Of a stretch of 36,769 nt of DNA, positions 1 through 8,273 are shown one piece after another. This DNA comes from Candidatus Atribacteria bacterium (lineage in GTDB: Bacteria > Atribacterota > Phoenicimicrobiia > Phoenicimicrobiales > Phoenicimicrobiaceae). The position numbers and the translations under genes were made by a program. The notes beneath the pieces were generated by a model. It was not told the DNA's origin, did not search any database, and saw only the letters and a list, made by a program, of their open reading frames with translations. The stretch is taken from contig DOTB01000083.1 in assembly GCA_003513845.1 (NCBI GenBank), positions 1-36,769 of the forward strand, in the 5' to 3' direction. Position 1 is the stretch's first letter, and every line of letters starts with the position of its first letter.

Positions 1-296
1 TATTTCTTCATCATAATCTTCTTATTTAGGTGATTCCAGTTTTTGAATAGTTTTCATGAAATTACTTTGTCGTTTCTTTCTCCGGAATAGCAGTTTGATA
101 GATTCCCGCTTTAGTAGGAATGGCAAGAGGAAGCAGGAATAATAGAGAAAGAAAGTAACAACAACAGCAGCAGGGGGGAAATTATACCTTAATGTTGTTG
201 TTAATGTGGAAAAATTCCACTAGGGGTAGTGGGGAATTTCCATTAGGGTAGTGGAATTTTTCCACGAGGGGATAGAGAAATTCTTGAAAGAAATAG
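1..296. other. Intergenic, no gene seen
   Basis: No open frame with a ribosome site was found here on either strand. The only organised sequence is the cluster of palindromes at 206-265 and, just after this stretch, the promoter of the toxin-antitoxin operon. Confidence 0.5.
206..265. repeat. Iterated palindromes upstream of the toxin-antitoxin operon
   Basis: GTGGAAAAATTCCAC (206-220) and GTGGAATTTTTCCAC (251-265) are exact reverse complements, and each is itself nearly palindromic. A degenerate third copy (GTGGGGAATTTCCAT) lies between them near 230-243, and the copies are separated by TAGGGGTA-like spacers. The cluster ends about 30 bp upstream of the -35 box. It could be an operator for the RHH antitoxin (type II antitoxins usually autorepress) or simply a hairpin repeat. 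Confidence 0.5.
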
Positions 297-324
297 TTGA
301 CATAGTTTTTTATATTAGTATAAT
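297..324 (+). promoter_or_regulatory. Consensus sigma-70 promoter of the toxin-antitoxin operon
   Basis: TTGACA (297-302) and TATAAT (319-324) with a 16-bp spacer match both boxes exactly. The start codon of the antitoxin follows 46 bp after the -10, with GGAG at 361-364 as ribosome site. The transcribed leader contains iterated AGTATAA-like direct repeats (318-348) that may also bind the antitoxin. Confidence 0.8.
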
Positions 325-370
325 AAAAGTATAACAATAGTATAATTAAAGTAATACAAAGGAGATAAAT

Positions 371-619
371 ATGTCAAAATTAAGATTGACAGTTACTATT
401 CCACGGGAAGAGTATGAAAGAATAGAAGAAGAAAAAAAGAAGAAATGTGTTAGCAGGAGCGCATTAGTACAGGAAATAATTAAATTCTTTTTTATAAAAA
501 AGGATGAACAATTTAAAATTAAAAAATATATTGATGGTTACAAAAGAATTCCAGAGAAAACAAATTACATAGCTCAGCTTGAACAAGTTCAATTTGAAGT
601 ACTAAATAAGGAGTTTTAA
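371..619 (+). CDS. Ribbon-helix-helix antitoxin
   Basis: An 82-residue protein whose first 45 residues fit the ribbon-helix-helix pattern: a basic, alternating beta strand (KLRLTVTIPREEYERI) then two helices with the SRSALVQEIIKFFF turn. Such antitoxins bind DNA as dimers through the strand and use the C-terminal half to cover the cognate toxin. Here the C-terminal half (about residues 46-82) is charged and likely partly unstructured. The stop codon is one base before the MazF-like gene, the usual layout of a co-translated type II toxin-antitoxin pair. The start has GGAG 6 bases upstream. The RHH class is fairly sure; pairing with the toxin rests on the arrangement. Confidence 0.8.
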   Translation: MSKLRLTVTIPREEYERIEEEKKKKCVSRSALVQEIIKFFFIKKDEQFKIKKYIDGYKRIPEKTNYIAQLEQVQFEVLNKEF

Positions 620-620
620 G

Positions 621-935
621 ATGTATAAAGGTGAGGTTTGGTGGGCAAATTTACCGAATCCCATAGGTAAGAGGCCAGTAGTTTTACTCTCCAGGGATGA
701 GGCTTATTCCGTACGCAATGCTGTTACCGTTGCTGAGGTTACTTCTACGATACGTAATATACCAGTAGAAGTGAATCTCGGAACCGAAGATGGTTTACCT
801 AAAAAGTGCGTAATAAATCTCGATACAATAATTACTATTAGAAAAGAGCTGTTTATAGAGAAGATAACGGATCTTGCTTCAGAAAAGATTGATGAGGTCA
901 ATAAAGCAATAAAGTTTGCTCTTGATCTGAAATAA
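621..935 (+). CDS. MazF/PemK-family mRNA interferase toxin
   Basis: A 104-residue protein with the PemK/MazF fold signature: N-terminal KGEVWWANL, then GKRPVVLLSRDEAY, the central strand VTVAEVTSTIRNIPVEV, and CVINLDTIITIRKELF. In the family these toxins are ribosome-independent endoribonucleases that cut mRNA at short sequences. Length is normal (100-120 aa) and the R-P-V motif after the first loop is kept, so it is probably active. It follows the antitoxin with a one-base gap and has GGAG at 610-613 within the antitoxin's last codons. A small chromosomal toxin-antitoxin module is the simplest reading; which sequence it cuts cannot be told. Confidence 0.88.
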   Translation: MYKGEVWWANLPNPIGKRPVVLLSRDEAYSVRNAVTVAEVTSTIRNIPVEVNLGTEDGLPKKCVINLDTIITIRKELFIEKITDLASEKIDEVNKAIKFALDLK

Positions 936-940
936 TAAGT

Positions 941-2362
941 TTATCCTTCCTCGGGAATAAAAGGGGTAGGTTGAATAGTTTCTTTGTATTCGTGGATAAC
1001 TTGCTTTTTCCATCCTCCTTGAAAGTAGAAGTAAAGAGCTATCAGAGCTGAGATAATATTGCTTAAGCTCATTCCCCACCATATACCGGTAGAACCAAAT
1101 TGATTACCGAGAAAGTAGGTAAGAGGAATTCTTAAGCCCCAGAGTCTTACCATATCTACAATCATAGGTTGAACATTATGTCCGGACCCTCTAAATAAAG
1201 CCATAATTGCTCCAATTAAACCGAAGAAGGGGATACCTAAAGTGAAGATGGTAAGAAAATGAATCCCTTCGGCAATAATATCCGGTCGGCCAGGGATAAA
1301 TAATTTAAATAACGGGATTCTTAAAGCAAAGACCAGAGCGGCTTCTAATAAGGTAATAAGAAATACTACCTGAAGGGATTTTTTGGCGATTTCTTTTACC
1401 CGTCCGATAAGATTTGCCCCCAGATTCTGCCCGATCAAAGTTATAATTCCTGTCCCCAGGCCATCTACCACAATAAAAATAATATTAATCAGTTTATCCC
1501 CCACACCATAAGCGGCAATAACCGTCTCTGGGTTATTTACTCTTCCAATGATAGCCATAACTAGCACAAATCCAAAGGCAGTAGATGAATGTCCTATCGC
1601 TGCTGGTAGTCCTATTTTGAAGATTTTTTTTAGCCATTGCCAAACGGGGATTAGACCGTTTGAGGTTATCTTTATCCCTTTTGTCCCTCTAAAAAGGAGA
1701 TAGATGGAAATAAAGGCAGCTATGCCCTGGCATATAATGGTAGCCAATGCTGCTCCCAGTACTCCCATATGAGGAAAACGCCACCACCCAAAGATTAAAA
1801 AGGGATCGAGTATAACATTTAAAGTAACAGTGAAGAGATTTATATACATTGGGGTTATAGTATCACCTTTTGCAGAGAGAATGCTCTGAAAGGTGAAGGC
1901 AATAAACATAAAAGGCATTCCCCAGAAGATAAGCTGCATATAAGTTATAGCTGTCCTGGTGACCGTAGCTGATTTAGTAATAAGAGGGACAAGATAAGGG
2001 GTTAATATAAATCCGGATACAGCGACTATCAATCCAAATATAATGGAAAGAGAAAGCATTTGGCTGGCTACCATATTGGCATTTTTCTTTTCTCCTGCTC
2101 CGGTATATTGAGAAACCAGAGCCACACCAGCTATTTCAAATCCAAAAGAGAGAGCAATGAGGAACCAGATCATCGGCCAGGAAATTTGTAAACCGGCTAC
2201 TGCTTCTCCGCTTTCTGCAGGAGGAAGGTGCCCCAGCCAAAAGGTATCGGCAAGATGGTATAAAGTATGTAATAGCTGGGAAATCATCACCGGAAAACTC
2301 AATAAAAACATAACTTTTAAGGGATTGTCAGTTAAAATTTCTTCACGGGTAACTTTTCTCAT
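941..2362 (-). CDS. MATE-family multidrug/organic cation exporter
   Basis: A 473-residue polytopic membrane protein with two similar halves of six helices, the MATE architecture. It begins DNPLKVMFLLSFPVMISQLLHTLYHLADTFW-like, the typical first helix of the NorM/DinF group (shown here only in part: LLSFPVMISQLL). MATE proteins exchange Na+ or H+ for cationic drugs or metabolites. A GTG start 27 bases upstream is possible, but the ATG at 2362 is preceded by AAGGAGAG at a good distance and is preferred. It is convergent with the toxin gene, only 5 bp away. Substrate unknown. Confidence 0.9.
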   Translation of the reverse strand: MRKVTREEILTDNPLKVMFLLSFPVMISQLLHTLYHLADTFWLGHLPPAESGEAVAGLQISWPMIWFLIALSFGFEIAGVALVSQYTGAGEKKNANMVASQMLSLSIIFGLIVAVSGFILTPYLVPLITKSATVTRTAITYMQLIFWGMPFMFIAFTFQSILSAKGDTITPMYINLFTVTLNVILDPFLIFGWWRFPHMGVLGAALATIICQGIAAFISIYLLFRGTKGIKITSNGLIPVWQWLKKIFKIGLPAAIGHSSTAFGFVLVMAIIGRVNNPETVIAAYGVGDKLINIIFIVVDGLGTGIITLIGQNLGANLIGRVKEIAKKSLQVVFLITLLEAALVFALRIPLFKLFIPGRPDIIAEGIHFLTIFTLGIPFFGLIGAIMALFRGSGHNVQPMIVDMVRLWGLRIPLTYFLGNQFGSTGIWWGMSLSNIISALIALYFYFQGGWKKQVIHEYKETIQPTPFIPEEG

Positions 2363-2416
2363 TCTCTCTCCTTCTTGAATTGTTTGCACTTTATGATTGT
2401 AACAATTTTTCCTCTA

Positions 2417-2806
2417 TTATATAATTTCTATCTCGATATGTTCTCCTTTTTCTTCCTCCACTACATCTACAATTTTACCAGTAAATTCCGGGTCATTCAT
2501 CGCTTTGTTGAGTTCATCCATATCGATTGGTATTTCTTTCCCTTCTATATTTACTGTATCCTTGCCCAACTTGCTGGCGAGATTCAATCCCCATTTGACT
2601 AAGCTGAAAGGAATGGTGACATTTACCTGAGGCTTGTCACCTTTGGTAACACGGATTTTTAAGAATCTCTTTTTCTTTGTAGAGAGAGGAGTGGTCTCCT
2701 CTTCTTCTTTAGTTTCCCTTAAGGCCTCCAGAAGCTCTGCTGCCTCCTCGCTGGTTATTTTCTTTTCTTCCAACATTTCCAGAATTTTTTTGATTTCTTC
2801 TTTCAT
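2417..2806 (-). CDS. SHOCT-like domain protein, DUF2089-associated
   Basis: A 129-residue protein. The first 30 residues (MKEEIKKILEMLEEKKITSE onward) form a short helical SHOCT-like motif, a module found in many small regulatory or envelope-stress proteins. A Lys/Glu-rich linker follows, then a beta-rich C-terminal half (FLKIRVTKGDKPQVNVTIPF) like that of YvlB-type proteins, ending in a charged tail. It lies downstream of the DUF2089 gene on the same strand. The N-terminal motif is the same kind as the stranded 24-codon tail of that neighbour (2888-2962), so the two probably act in one regulatory pathway. Exact function unknown. Confidence 0.65.
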   Translation of the reverse strand: MKEEIKKILEMLEEKKITSEEAAELLEALRETKEEEETTPLSTKKKRFLKIRVTKGDKPQVNVTIPFSLVKWGLNLASKLGKDTVNIEGKEIPIDMDELNKAMNDPEFTGKIVDVVEEEKGEHIEIEII

Positions 2807-2887
2807 TTTTTTAAACCCCTTTTTTATATTTTGTTTTTAGTTAATGGATTCCCATCAAGTGCGAAATGACAAAGATAAAATTATTAT

Positions 2888-2962
2888 TTATTGCTTTATT
2901 TCCTTAATTAATTTTATCGCCTCGGCAGCGGTAATTTCTCCTCTTTCCAGGTTATCCAAAAT
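2888..2962 (-). pseudogene. Stranded in-frame tail of the DUF2089 gene
   Basis: These 24 codons plus TAA lie directly after the TAG that ends the DUF2089 frame, in register and without a start codon of their own. They encode a SHOCT-like helix pair (LERGEITAAEAIKLI). They would be translated only by readthrough. Confidence 0.65.
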
Positions 2963-3253
2963 CTATTTTTCCTTCAATCCTTCGCTTTCTTCAAACAACC
3001 CCAAAGTAATTAGCAATTTATCCAAACGATTTTTTACAGTAGGGTAGGAGATACTCATCCTTTCCTGAACCTCTTTAATGTTTCCTCTGGAGCGAAGAAA
3101 AGTAAGTAAAAATTTACTATCTTCATCGGAGAGAGATAGAAGTTTGTTTATAGGGAATTCTCCTTGAATTGTAGTGCTGCATTTAGGACATCTTAATTCT
3201 GTAATCTCCAACTTAGAGTTACAGGCCGGGCAAAGAGTCGGAATTTTCTTCAT
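2963..3253 (-). CDS. DUF2089 zinc-ribbon/HTH protein, C-terminus cut by in-frame TAG
   Basis: A 96-residue protein with a zinc-ribbon (CPAC at residues 8-11 and CPKC at 22-25) followed by a DUF2089-type helix-turn-helix with the sequence GNIKEVQERMSISYPTVKNR. It is probably a transcription regulator. The TAG stop at 2963-2965 is followed in the same frame by 24 more sense codons (ILDNLERGEITAAEAIKLIK, then EIKQ) and a TAA at 2888-2890. That tail is exactly the SHOCT-like C-terminus that DUF2089 proteins usually carry, so the gene seems to have been 121 residues long and shortened by a nonsense mutation. The downstream SHOCT protein gene is on the same strand. Confidence 0.75.
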   Translation of the reverse strand: MKKIPTLCPACNSKLEITELRCPKCSTTIQGEFPINKLLSLSDEDSKFLLTFLRSRGNIKEVQERMSISYPTVKNRLDKLLITLGLFEESEGLKEK

Positions 3254-3294
3254 TATTTACCTCCATATTAATTAAATCAATGTTGTTATTACTA

Positions 3295-3323
3295 ATATTA
3301 ATATATATATTTAATAATGTCAA
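3295..3323 (-). promoter_or_regulatory. Promoter of the DUF2089/SHOCT genes
   Basis: On the minus strand TTGACA (3318-3323) and TAATAT (3295-3300) are spaced by 17 bp, a near-perfect sigma-70 promoter, about 40 bp before the DUF2089 start at 3253. The surrounding 3268-3420 stretch is almost pure A/T with overlapping palindromes and could hold operator sites. Confidence 0.7.
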
Positions 3324-3498
3324 GTAATAATTAAATAATATTATAAAATAAATTATAATATTGATATTTATAATGAATTTATTATTCCTACACCAAGTAC
3401 GAATAGTTTTCTTGCAATTAAATATTTTTTTACATAGAATAAATACAATAACCGGAGAAAAAATATTTTTTTACTTTAAAACCTGAGGGAGATATAAT

Positions 3499-4434
3499 TT
3501 GAAAATATCTGTTTCTCAAGAGAATTTAAATACCATATTTGGAATATTGGCCATATTGTTTTGGGGAACTACTATTGCCTTTTCGCGAAGTCTGACAGAA
3601 CAGTTAGGACCTTTAACCGCGGCTTCCTGGATATATTTACTGAGTGGTATTTGGAGTTGTATTTATCTTATTAGTAAACCCGGAGGAATTAAAAAAATAT
3701 TTCAACTTCCTATATTATATTTAATAGGTTGTGGAGTTTTATTTGTTTTTTATATGGTTTGTCTTTATTTGGCGGTGGGATTAGCTTTTAGCCGCGAACA
3801 GGTTATTGGAGTAAGCATTATTAATTATCTCTGGCCCGAATTAACTTTGGTTTTTTCCCTTCCCATTTTACACAAGAAGGCGAAAATAACTTTAGTTCCC
3901 GGAGTAGTTCTGGCTTTTAGTGGTTTTTATCTGGCTACAGTGGAAAGCGGAATGTTTTCCTGGGAGGCATTCAAGGGGAATATTCAAGTAAATTATTTTC
4001 CTTATTTATTGGCTTTTATGGCTGCTATTTCCTGGGGGCTCTATTCTATTTTAGTCCGCCGTTGGGCTGGTCATACTGAGGATGGAGCTGTACCGCTATT
4101 TCTTCTAGTTACGGGATTAATATTAACTGCCATAAGGTTTATGTTCCCCGAAGAATCTTACTCGTCACCCCGCGTAGTAGCAGAGCTCTTATATATGTCC
4201 ATTTTTCCCACTTTTTTAGCCTATTTCTTTTGGGATAGGGCTATGCGAAAAGGGAAAATTATTCTGGTTGCCTCTGTTTCCTATTTTACACCACTACTTT
4301 CAATAATTATTAGTTCTTTATATCTACAAGTGGCAGTTAAAGCCAATCTCTGGATAGCCTGTGGCTTGGTAATTGCAGGTGCTGTTATCTGTAAATTTTC
4401 TATTGTTGATAGAACACAAAAAGAATCTGCCTAA
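3499..4434 (+). CDS. EamA/DMT-family exporter, YddG-like
   Basis: A 311-residue protein with ten predicted hydrophobic helices in two EamA repeats (FGILAILFWGTTIAFSRSLT at the start; FPYLLAFMAAISWGLYSILV for the second). The length, the N-terminal WGTTIAFSR motif and INYLWPELTL resemble the YddG aromatic amino-acid exporter branch of the drug/metabolite transporters. Translation probably starts at TTG 3499, which has GGGAG about 10 bases upstream; no ATG lies near the first helix. It is transcribed alone, away from the DUF2089 genes across a 245-bp A/T-rich gap. The substrate is not provable from sequence. Confidence 0.82.
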   Translation: MKISVSQENLNTIFGILAILFWGTTIAFSRSLTEQLGPLTAASWIYLLSGIWSCIYLISKPGGIKKIFQLPILYLIGCGVLFVFYMVCLYLAVGLAFSREQVIGVSIINYLWPELTLVFSLPILHKKAKITLVPGVVLAFSGFYLATVESGMFSWEAFKGNIQVNYFPYLLAFMAAISWGLYSILVRRWAGHTEDGAVPLFLLVTGLILTAIRFMFPEESYSSPRVVAELLYMSIFPTFLAYFFWDRAMRKGKIILVASVSYFTPLLSIIISSLYLQVAVKANLWIACGLVIAGAVICKFSIVDRTQKESA

Positions 4435-4748
4435 ATCCTTGTTTCACCGGGGGTATTATGCTGTAAGGGTTCGATTCATCGAAGCAGTAATCCCCGTCGG
4501 ACATGCGTTTCGGTTGTCAAGAATAAATTCCCGCTCCCCGATCAATTTGAGGACAGGTTTCGTGTGAAGGATAGAAGTAAAAAACAGGGTCAGGTAAATC
4601 CAACCCTTACCCCTTTAAGTTTAATTAAATTAACTATCCAATCTATATTATTTTTTGATTATTTTTTCTAAAAAAAGAAGGATTTTTAGAATTTTATAGA
4701 GTATAATATTTTTATATAGTGGGAAAAAGAAAAATTTAAGGAGTAGGT
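4435..4748. other. Intergenic with degenerate palindromic repeat
   Basis: No credible gene. The first part (4440-4570) is more GC-rich than the neighbourhood and contains GGTTCGATTCATCGAA, resembling a decayed member of the GTAGGGGC...GCCC palindromic repeat family seen elsewhere in the window. The rest is A/T-rich leader for the aldolase gene, with TATAAT at 4703-4708 and AAGGAG before the start. Confidence 0.45.
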
Positions 4749-5402
4749 ATGGAATTAAAAATATCTGAAAAATATAAAAAATTGATAGTTGATACCGGAA
4801 GAGAATTGTATAAACAAAATTTGACTATTGGGACCTGGGGGAATATTAGCTTTCTGGATTCAGATACTGATTTGGTTTATATCAAACCAAGTGGTATAGA
4901 GTATAATGAGATCGAAACTAAAGATATAGTAGTATTAGACAAGAAAGGTAAAATCGTTGAAGGGACTAAAAAACCCTCTATTGAGACCTCTATGCATCTT
5001 GCTATATATAATGCCCGTGATGATGTGGGAGCAATAATTCATTATCATCCCATTTATTCAAGTGTATTGGCAGTAACAGGACTAAGCCTCCCGGGGATCA
5101 GTGAAGATTTTGTGCAATTGGTGGGAAATAAGGTAGTATGTGCAAAATACGGATTACCTGGCTCAAAAGAATTAGCTAAAAATGCGGTAATTGCTTTGGG
5201 AGAAAGGAAGGCAGTTTTTCTTCTTAATCATGGTACTCTCTGTGTGGGTAGAGATATGAAAGAGGCGATGAAGGTCTGTTCTGTAGTAGAGAAAACAGCT
5301 CATATTTATATTTTAAGTAAAAGTATAGGGAAGTGTAGAATAATTCCTGAAGAAGACATTAAGGCAATGCAGGATTTTGCTAAAGATAATTATGGTAACT
5401 AA
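4749..5402 (+). CDS. Class II aldolase/adducin-family protein, FucA-like
   Basis: A 217-residue protein of the class II aldolase family, which uses a divalent metal to cleave sugar phosphates such as fuculose-1-phosphate. The metal and catalytic residues are present: E79 in PSIET, H98 and H100 in IIHYHP, and H161 in LLNHGT; the N-terminal GTWGNIS phosphate-binding loop is at 28-34. Length equals that of FucA and related ribulose-phosphate epimerase/aldolases. AAGGAG precedes the ATG. It is a single-gene unit, so the substrate (fuculose-, rhamnulose- or methylthioribulose-phosphate) cannot be assigned. Confidence 0.85.
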   Translation: MELKISEKYKKLIVDTGRELYKQNLTIGTWGNISFLDSDTDLVYIKPSGIEYNEIETKDIVVLDKKGKIVEGTKKPSIETSMHLAIYNARDDVGAIIHYHPIYSSVLAVTGLSLPGISEDFVQLVGNKVVCAKYGLPGSKELAKNAVIALGERKAVFLLNHGTLCVGRDMKEAMKVCSVVEKTAHIYILSKSIGKCRIIPEEDIKAMQDFAKDNYGN

Positions 5403-5562
5403 ATAAGCCTCTGCCTGCCCTTTTTGTTAATTACTAAATCATTGTATTTACATCCCCTGCCTATACACTAAACGTTGTACGCTATGCGTTAATAATTTCT
5501 ACAATTCTTGCCCACGTCTTATATTTATTACTCATCACTTGTAACTCATTACTGTATTTTCG

Positions 5563-6465
5563 CTATGGGACAATTAATTTTAATCTTTTTGGCAGAAGAG
5601 TGATAATAAATTTTTTTTGGCCTTCTATTACCTCTCCACTCACCTGAGCCAGGATAGGTTCTGAAGATTCAATTATTATTTCTTTAGCCCTATAAAAATT
5701 TATCCCTTTAATACTTCTGTGTGTGCCTTTAAATACCTTAGGAATGCTCATAAGATATTTAAATCTTCCCATCTTTTCTACTACACATACTTCTAACAAA
5801 CCATCATCTAATATGGCTTCCGGTGTTATCTTAAATCTTCCTCCATAAATTTTTCCATTGCCAACAGCTATAAATAGAATTTTGGACCGAGTCTCTTGCC
5901 CGTCAATCTTTATCTTTACTTCGTGGTAACCAAAAGGAGAAAGAAGTTTTTTTATGGTAGCAAAGACGTAGATATAAGCACTGAGAGTATTCCAATTAGG
6001 GTGTCGATTTTTCAATTGATTGGCTAAATGGGCTACCTCTGCATCAAATCCTATACCGCAGATATTGGCGAAATATATCTGATTATTAATTAGGCCTACA
6101 TCTATTTTTTTAGTTTTACCTTTAATTAAAATTTTACAAGCTTCAATTATTTCAGAAGGAATATTTGTACTTTTAATAAAATCATTAGCCCATCCTAAAG
6201 GGATTATTCCTAAGGCAGGGCTATTTTTTGATTTCATAATTCCATTTACTATTTCATTAACTGTTCCGTCTCCACCTACCGATACAATAAGTTCTACACC
6301 GTTATCAGCTGCCTTTTGAGCAAGTTCTACTGCTTCTCCCTGGTGGGAAGTAGTGCAAACTTTGTAATTTAATCCTTTTTTCTTGAGATATTCTAATACT
6401 GTTGCCAGGTGATGGTTTGGTTTTCCACCACCAGCAGTTAGATTGACTATAAGTTCTGCTTTCAA
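5563..6465 (-). CDS. Diacylglycerol/lipid kinase family protein
   Basis: A 300-residue lipid-kinase-like protein (DAGK catalytic domain, YegS/DgkB group) that would phosphorylate diacylglycerol, sphingosine or a related lipid with ATP. The nucleotide loop VGGDGTVNE (residues 63-71) is intact. The next motif reads PLGWANDF instead of PLGTANDF. Near the C-terminus the usual DGE is SGE (AQVSGEVI), removing an acidic residue that contributes to metal or substrate binding in this family. The start is a TTG at 6463-6465 with AAAGGAG 8 bases before. The gene lies 17 bp downstream of the nitrilase gene and is probably co-transcribed with it. Confidence 0.85.
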   Translation of the reverse strand: MKAELIVNLTAGGGKPNHHLATVLEYLKKKGLNYKVCTTSHQGEAVELAQKAADNGVELIVSVGGDGTVNEIVNGIMKSKNSPALGIIPLGWANDFIKSTNIPSEIIEACKILIKGKTKKIDVGLINNQIYFANICGIGFDAEVAHLANQLKNRHPNWNTLSAYIYVFATIKKLLSPFGYHEVKIKIDGQETRSKILFIAVGNGKIYGGRFKITPEAILDDGLLEVCVVEKMGRFKYLMSIPKVFKGTHRSIKGINFYRAKEIIIESSEPILAQVSGEVIEGQKKFIITLLPKRLKLIVP

Positions 6466-6482
6466 TTTTATTTCTCCTTTGT

Positions 6483-8135
6483 TTAAATATTATTTAATAA
6501 AATTTTATAGGTTTTTGGTTTTCTATTCAAGATAGTGTTGGTGTGCGGGACAATCTCTTTATTCCGAGAAAGTAAAAGTTCAAGCGAAGATAGACTGGCT
6601 TGCTCAGTTTTACCCAGACAGGAGGTTAATATTTGCCCCGAAGGAGAAACTATCAGACTATGACCAATACCTTGGTGGCAAATGGAATTAGAACAAGCTA
6701 TAAAGATTTTATTTTCCGCTCCTCTGCTACGGCAGATGTTTATTTGTCTATCATTACTAAATTTGCTGGGCCAGATAATTATATCTGCTCCTTTAAGAGT
6801 GAGAATGCGGGCTATTTCTGGGAAAATTCCTTCATAACCTATCATTACCCCTATGTAACCATAAGAAGTTTTAAATACCGGAAGCCCCAAATTACCAGAG
6901 GTAAAAAGGTTTTTTTCTTCTCTTTCTAAATGAGTCTTTCGGTATTTCCCTCGGAGTTTACCTGATTCTATAAGAAAGGTGGTTTTATAATAAGATCCAT
7001 TTGATTTTTCAATTAATGTAATGGCGCAGAGAACTTTCCTGCCTTTAGTTATTTGTTTGAGTTTATCAATAATTTCCTCTCCATTTTCAGGGAAAACAAA
7101 ATCGCATTCAGGGAAGACGATGATATTAACTTCCTGTTCTAATAGATTATTTATAAAGAATTCTATCTTTTGGAGATATTTTTTAAATTTATCTTCAAAT
7201 TCCATTTGAACTACTGCAGTTACGGGATTTAGATTTTTAGGATTACTCTTTTTTCCCATCATAGAATAGATAGGCAAACTATCAGTAGGTTGAACCAATT
7301 CAGAATAAAGTTCTGGTATACGGTCATCAATTATATTTATCTGATTGTCAATTGATTTATTGATAGCTTTTTCAAGGGAAATTTCATAAAAAAGAATCTC
7401 TTCCTGGCAAGAAGAGGCAATTTTGGCTACCTTGCCATCAGGTGTGAAAATAGCACTTTTCCCACAGTATAATACAGTCTTTGCTTCCATCCCTATTTTA
7501 TTTGCTGCAATTATCCAGACTCGATTTTCCAGGGCTCGGGTAGGAATCATATATTCTACCTGAGGATTGGTAAGATTTTCTTTCTCAAGTCCTGAGGTGA
7601 CCCAGTTAGTAAGGTCAATTAAAATATCCGCTCCTTGTAAACTTAAACAGCGGACTATTTCAGGAAGCCGTCCATCAGCACATATAAATATGCCCACTTT
7701 TCCGAACTCAGTCTCAGATACTGGATATTGGTCGCCTTCACAGAACCAATGAGAATCAAAATGCCAGAGGAAAGATTTTCGAAAGCGACTTACTTCTTTG
7801 CCTTCTGGATTGATAAGCAAAGCAGAATTATAAAGAATATTTTTTACAATATCAGTTTCCACTATTCCAAAAGCTATGTAACATTTATATAGTTTAGCTC
7901 TTACTTTAACTTCAGTAATTAGCTCTATAGTCGATTGCTGGAATTCGAAGGGATTTTTTACTATTAGCGGAGAAATATAATAGGCGGGGTAAACACATTC
8001 TGGCAAAACCATTAATTGTGGGTGTGTATCTGCTGCCTTATCAATCATTCTTAAGATATTTTCTTTATTATCGTATCTATCACTATACTCTCGTGCACTT
8101 ACTTGAAGACAAGCTACTTTTAATTTATTAATCAT
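6483..8135 (-). CDS. Double carbon-nitrogen hydrolase (nitrilase superfamily), second domain probably inactive
   Basis: A 550-residue fusion of two nitrilase-superfamily domains, roughly residues 5-270 and 300-540. Domain 1 has the full catalytic triad: E46 (VLPECVYP), K120 (FRKSF) and C152 (FICADGRLPE). It should hydrolyse an amide or nitrile. Domain 2 keeps E343 (VFPECDF) and K400 (YRKTHL), but the nucleophile position is glycine (G433 in MIGYEGIFPE), so it is likely catalytically dead and may be structural or substrate-binding. The ATG at 8133-8135 has AGGAGG seven bases upstream, better than the TTG two codons earlier. The substrate is unknown; the following lipid kinase may be co-expressed. 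Confidence 0.87.
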   Translation of the reverse strand: MINKLKVACLQVSAREYSDRYDNKENILRMIDKAADTHPQLMVLPECVYPAYYISPLIVKNPFEFQQSTIELITEVKVRAKLYKCYIAFGIVETDIVKNILYNSALLINPEGKEVSRFRKSFLWHFDSHWFCEGDQYPVSETEFGKVGIFICADGRLPEIVRCLSLQGADILIDLTNWVTSGLEKENLTNPQVEYMIPTRALENRVWIIAANKIGMEAKTVLYCGKSAIFTPDGKVAKIASSCQEEILFYEISLEKAINKSIDNQINIIDDRIPELYSELVQPTDSLPIYSMMGKKSNPKNLNPVTAVVQMEFEDKFKKYLQKIEFFINNLLEQEVNIIVFPECDFVFPENGEEIIDKLKQITKGRKVLCAITLIEKSNGSYYKTTFLIESGKLRGKYRKTHLEREEKNLFTSGNLGLPVFKTSYGYIGVMIGYEGIFPEIARILTLKGADIIIWPSKFSNDRQINICRSRGAENKIFIACSNSICHQGIGHSLIVSPSGQILTSCLGKTEQASLSSLELLLSRNKEIVPHTNTILNRKPKTYKILLNNI

Positions 8136-8220
8136 TGACAAATCCTCCTTCCTTTAAATATACTTTCTACAAAAAAATTAAAATTCCTGCTATAATAGAA
8201 AATAAATTTTAATTTTATAG

Positions 8221-8259
8221 AAATGTAAACAAAGGTGCCAGGCACCTTTGTTTACATTT
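8221..8259. repeat. Perfect 19-bp inverted repeat (GGTGCCAGGCACC hairpin)
   Basis: AAATGTAAACAAAGGTGCC, one A, then its exact reverse complement. There is no T-tract on either side, so it is not a standard terminator. The core AAAGGTGCCAGGCACCTTT resembles hairpins mobilised by REP-associated tyrosine transposases in many bacteria. It sits 14 bp before the GNAT start. Confidence 0.75.
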
Positions 8260-8273
8260 AGGTGAGAAGGAAA

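Noticed and set aside
2888..2965. TAG recoded as an amino acid in this organism
   Set aside because: Several solid genes here, including nikO and rarA, end in TAG without conserved extensions, so a standard code is likelier.
8221..8259. The hairpin as a transcription terminator of the nitrilase or GNAT neighbourhood
   Set aside because: No T-tract on either side, and it lies upstream of both diverging genes.
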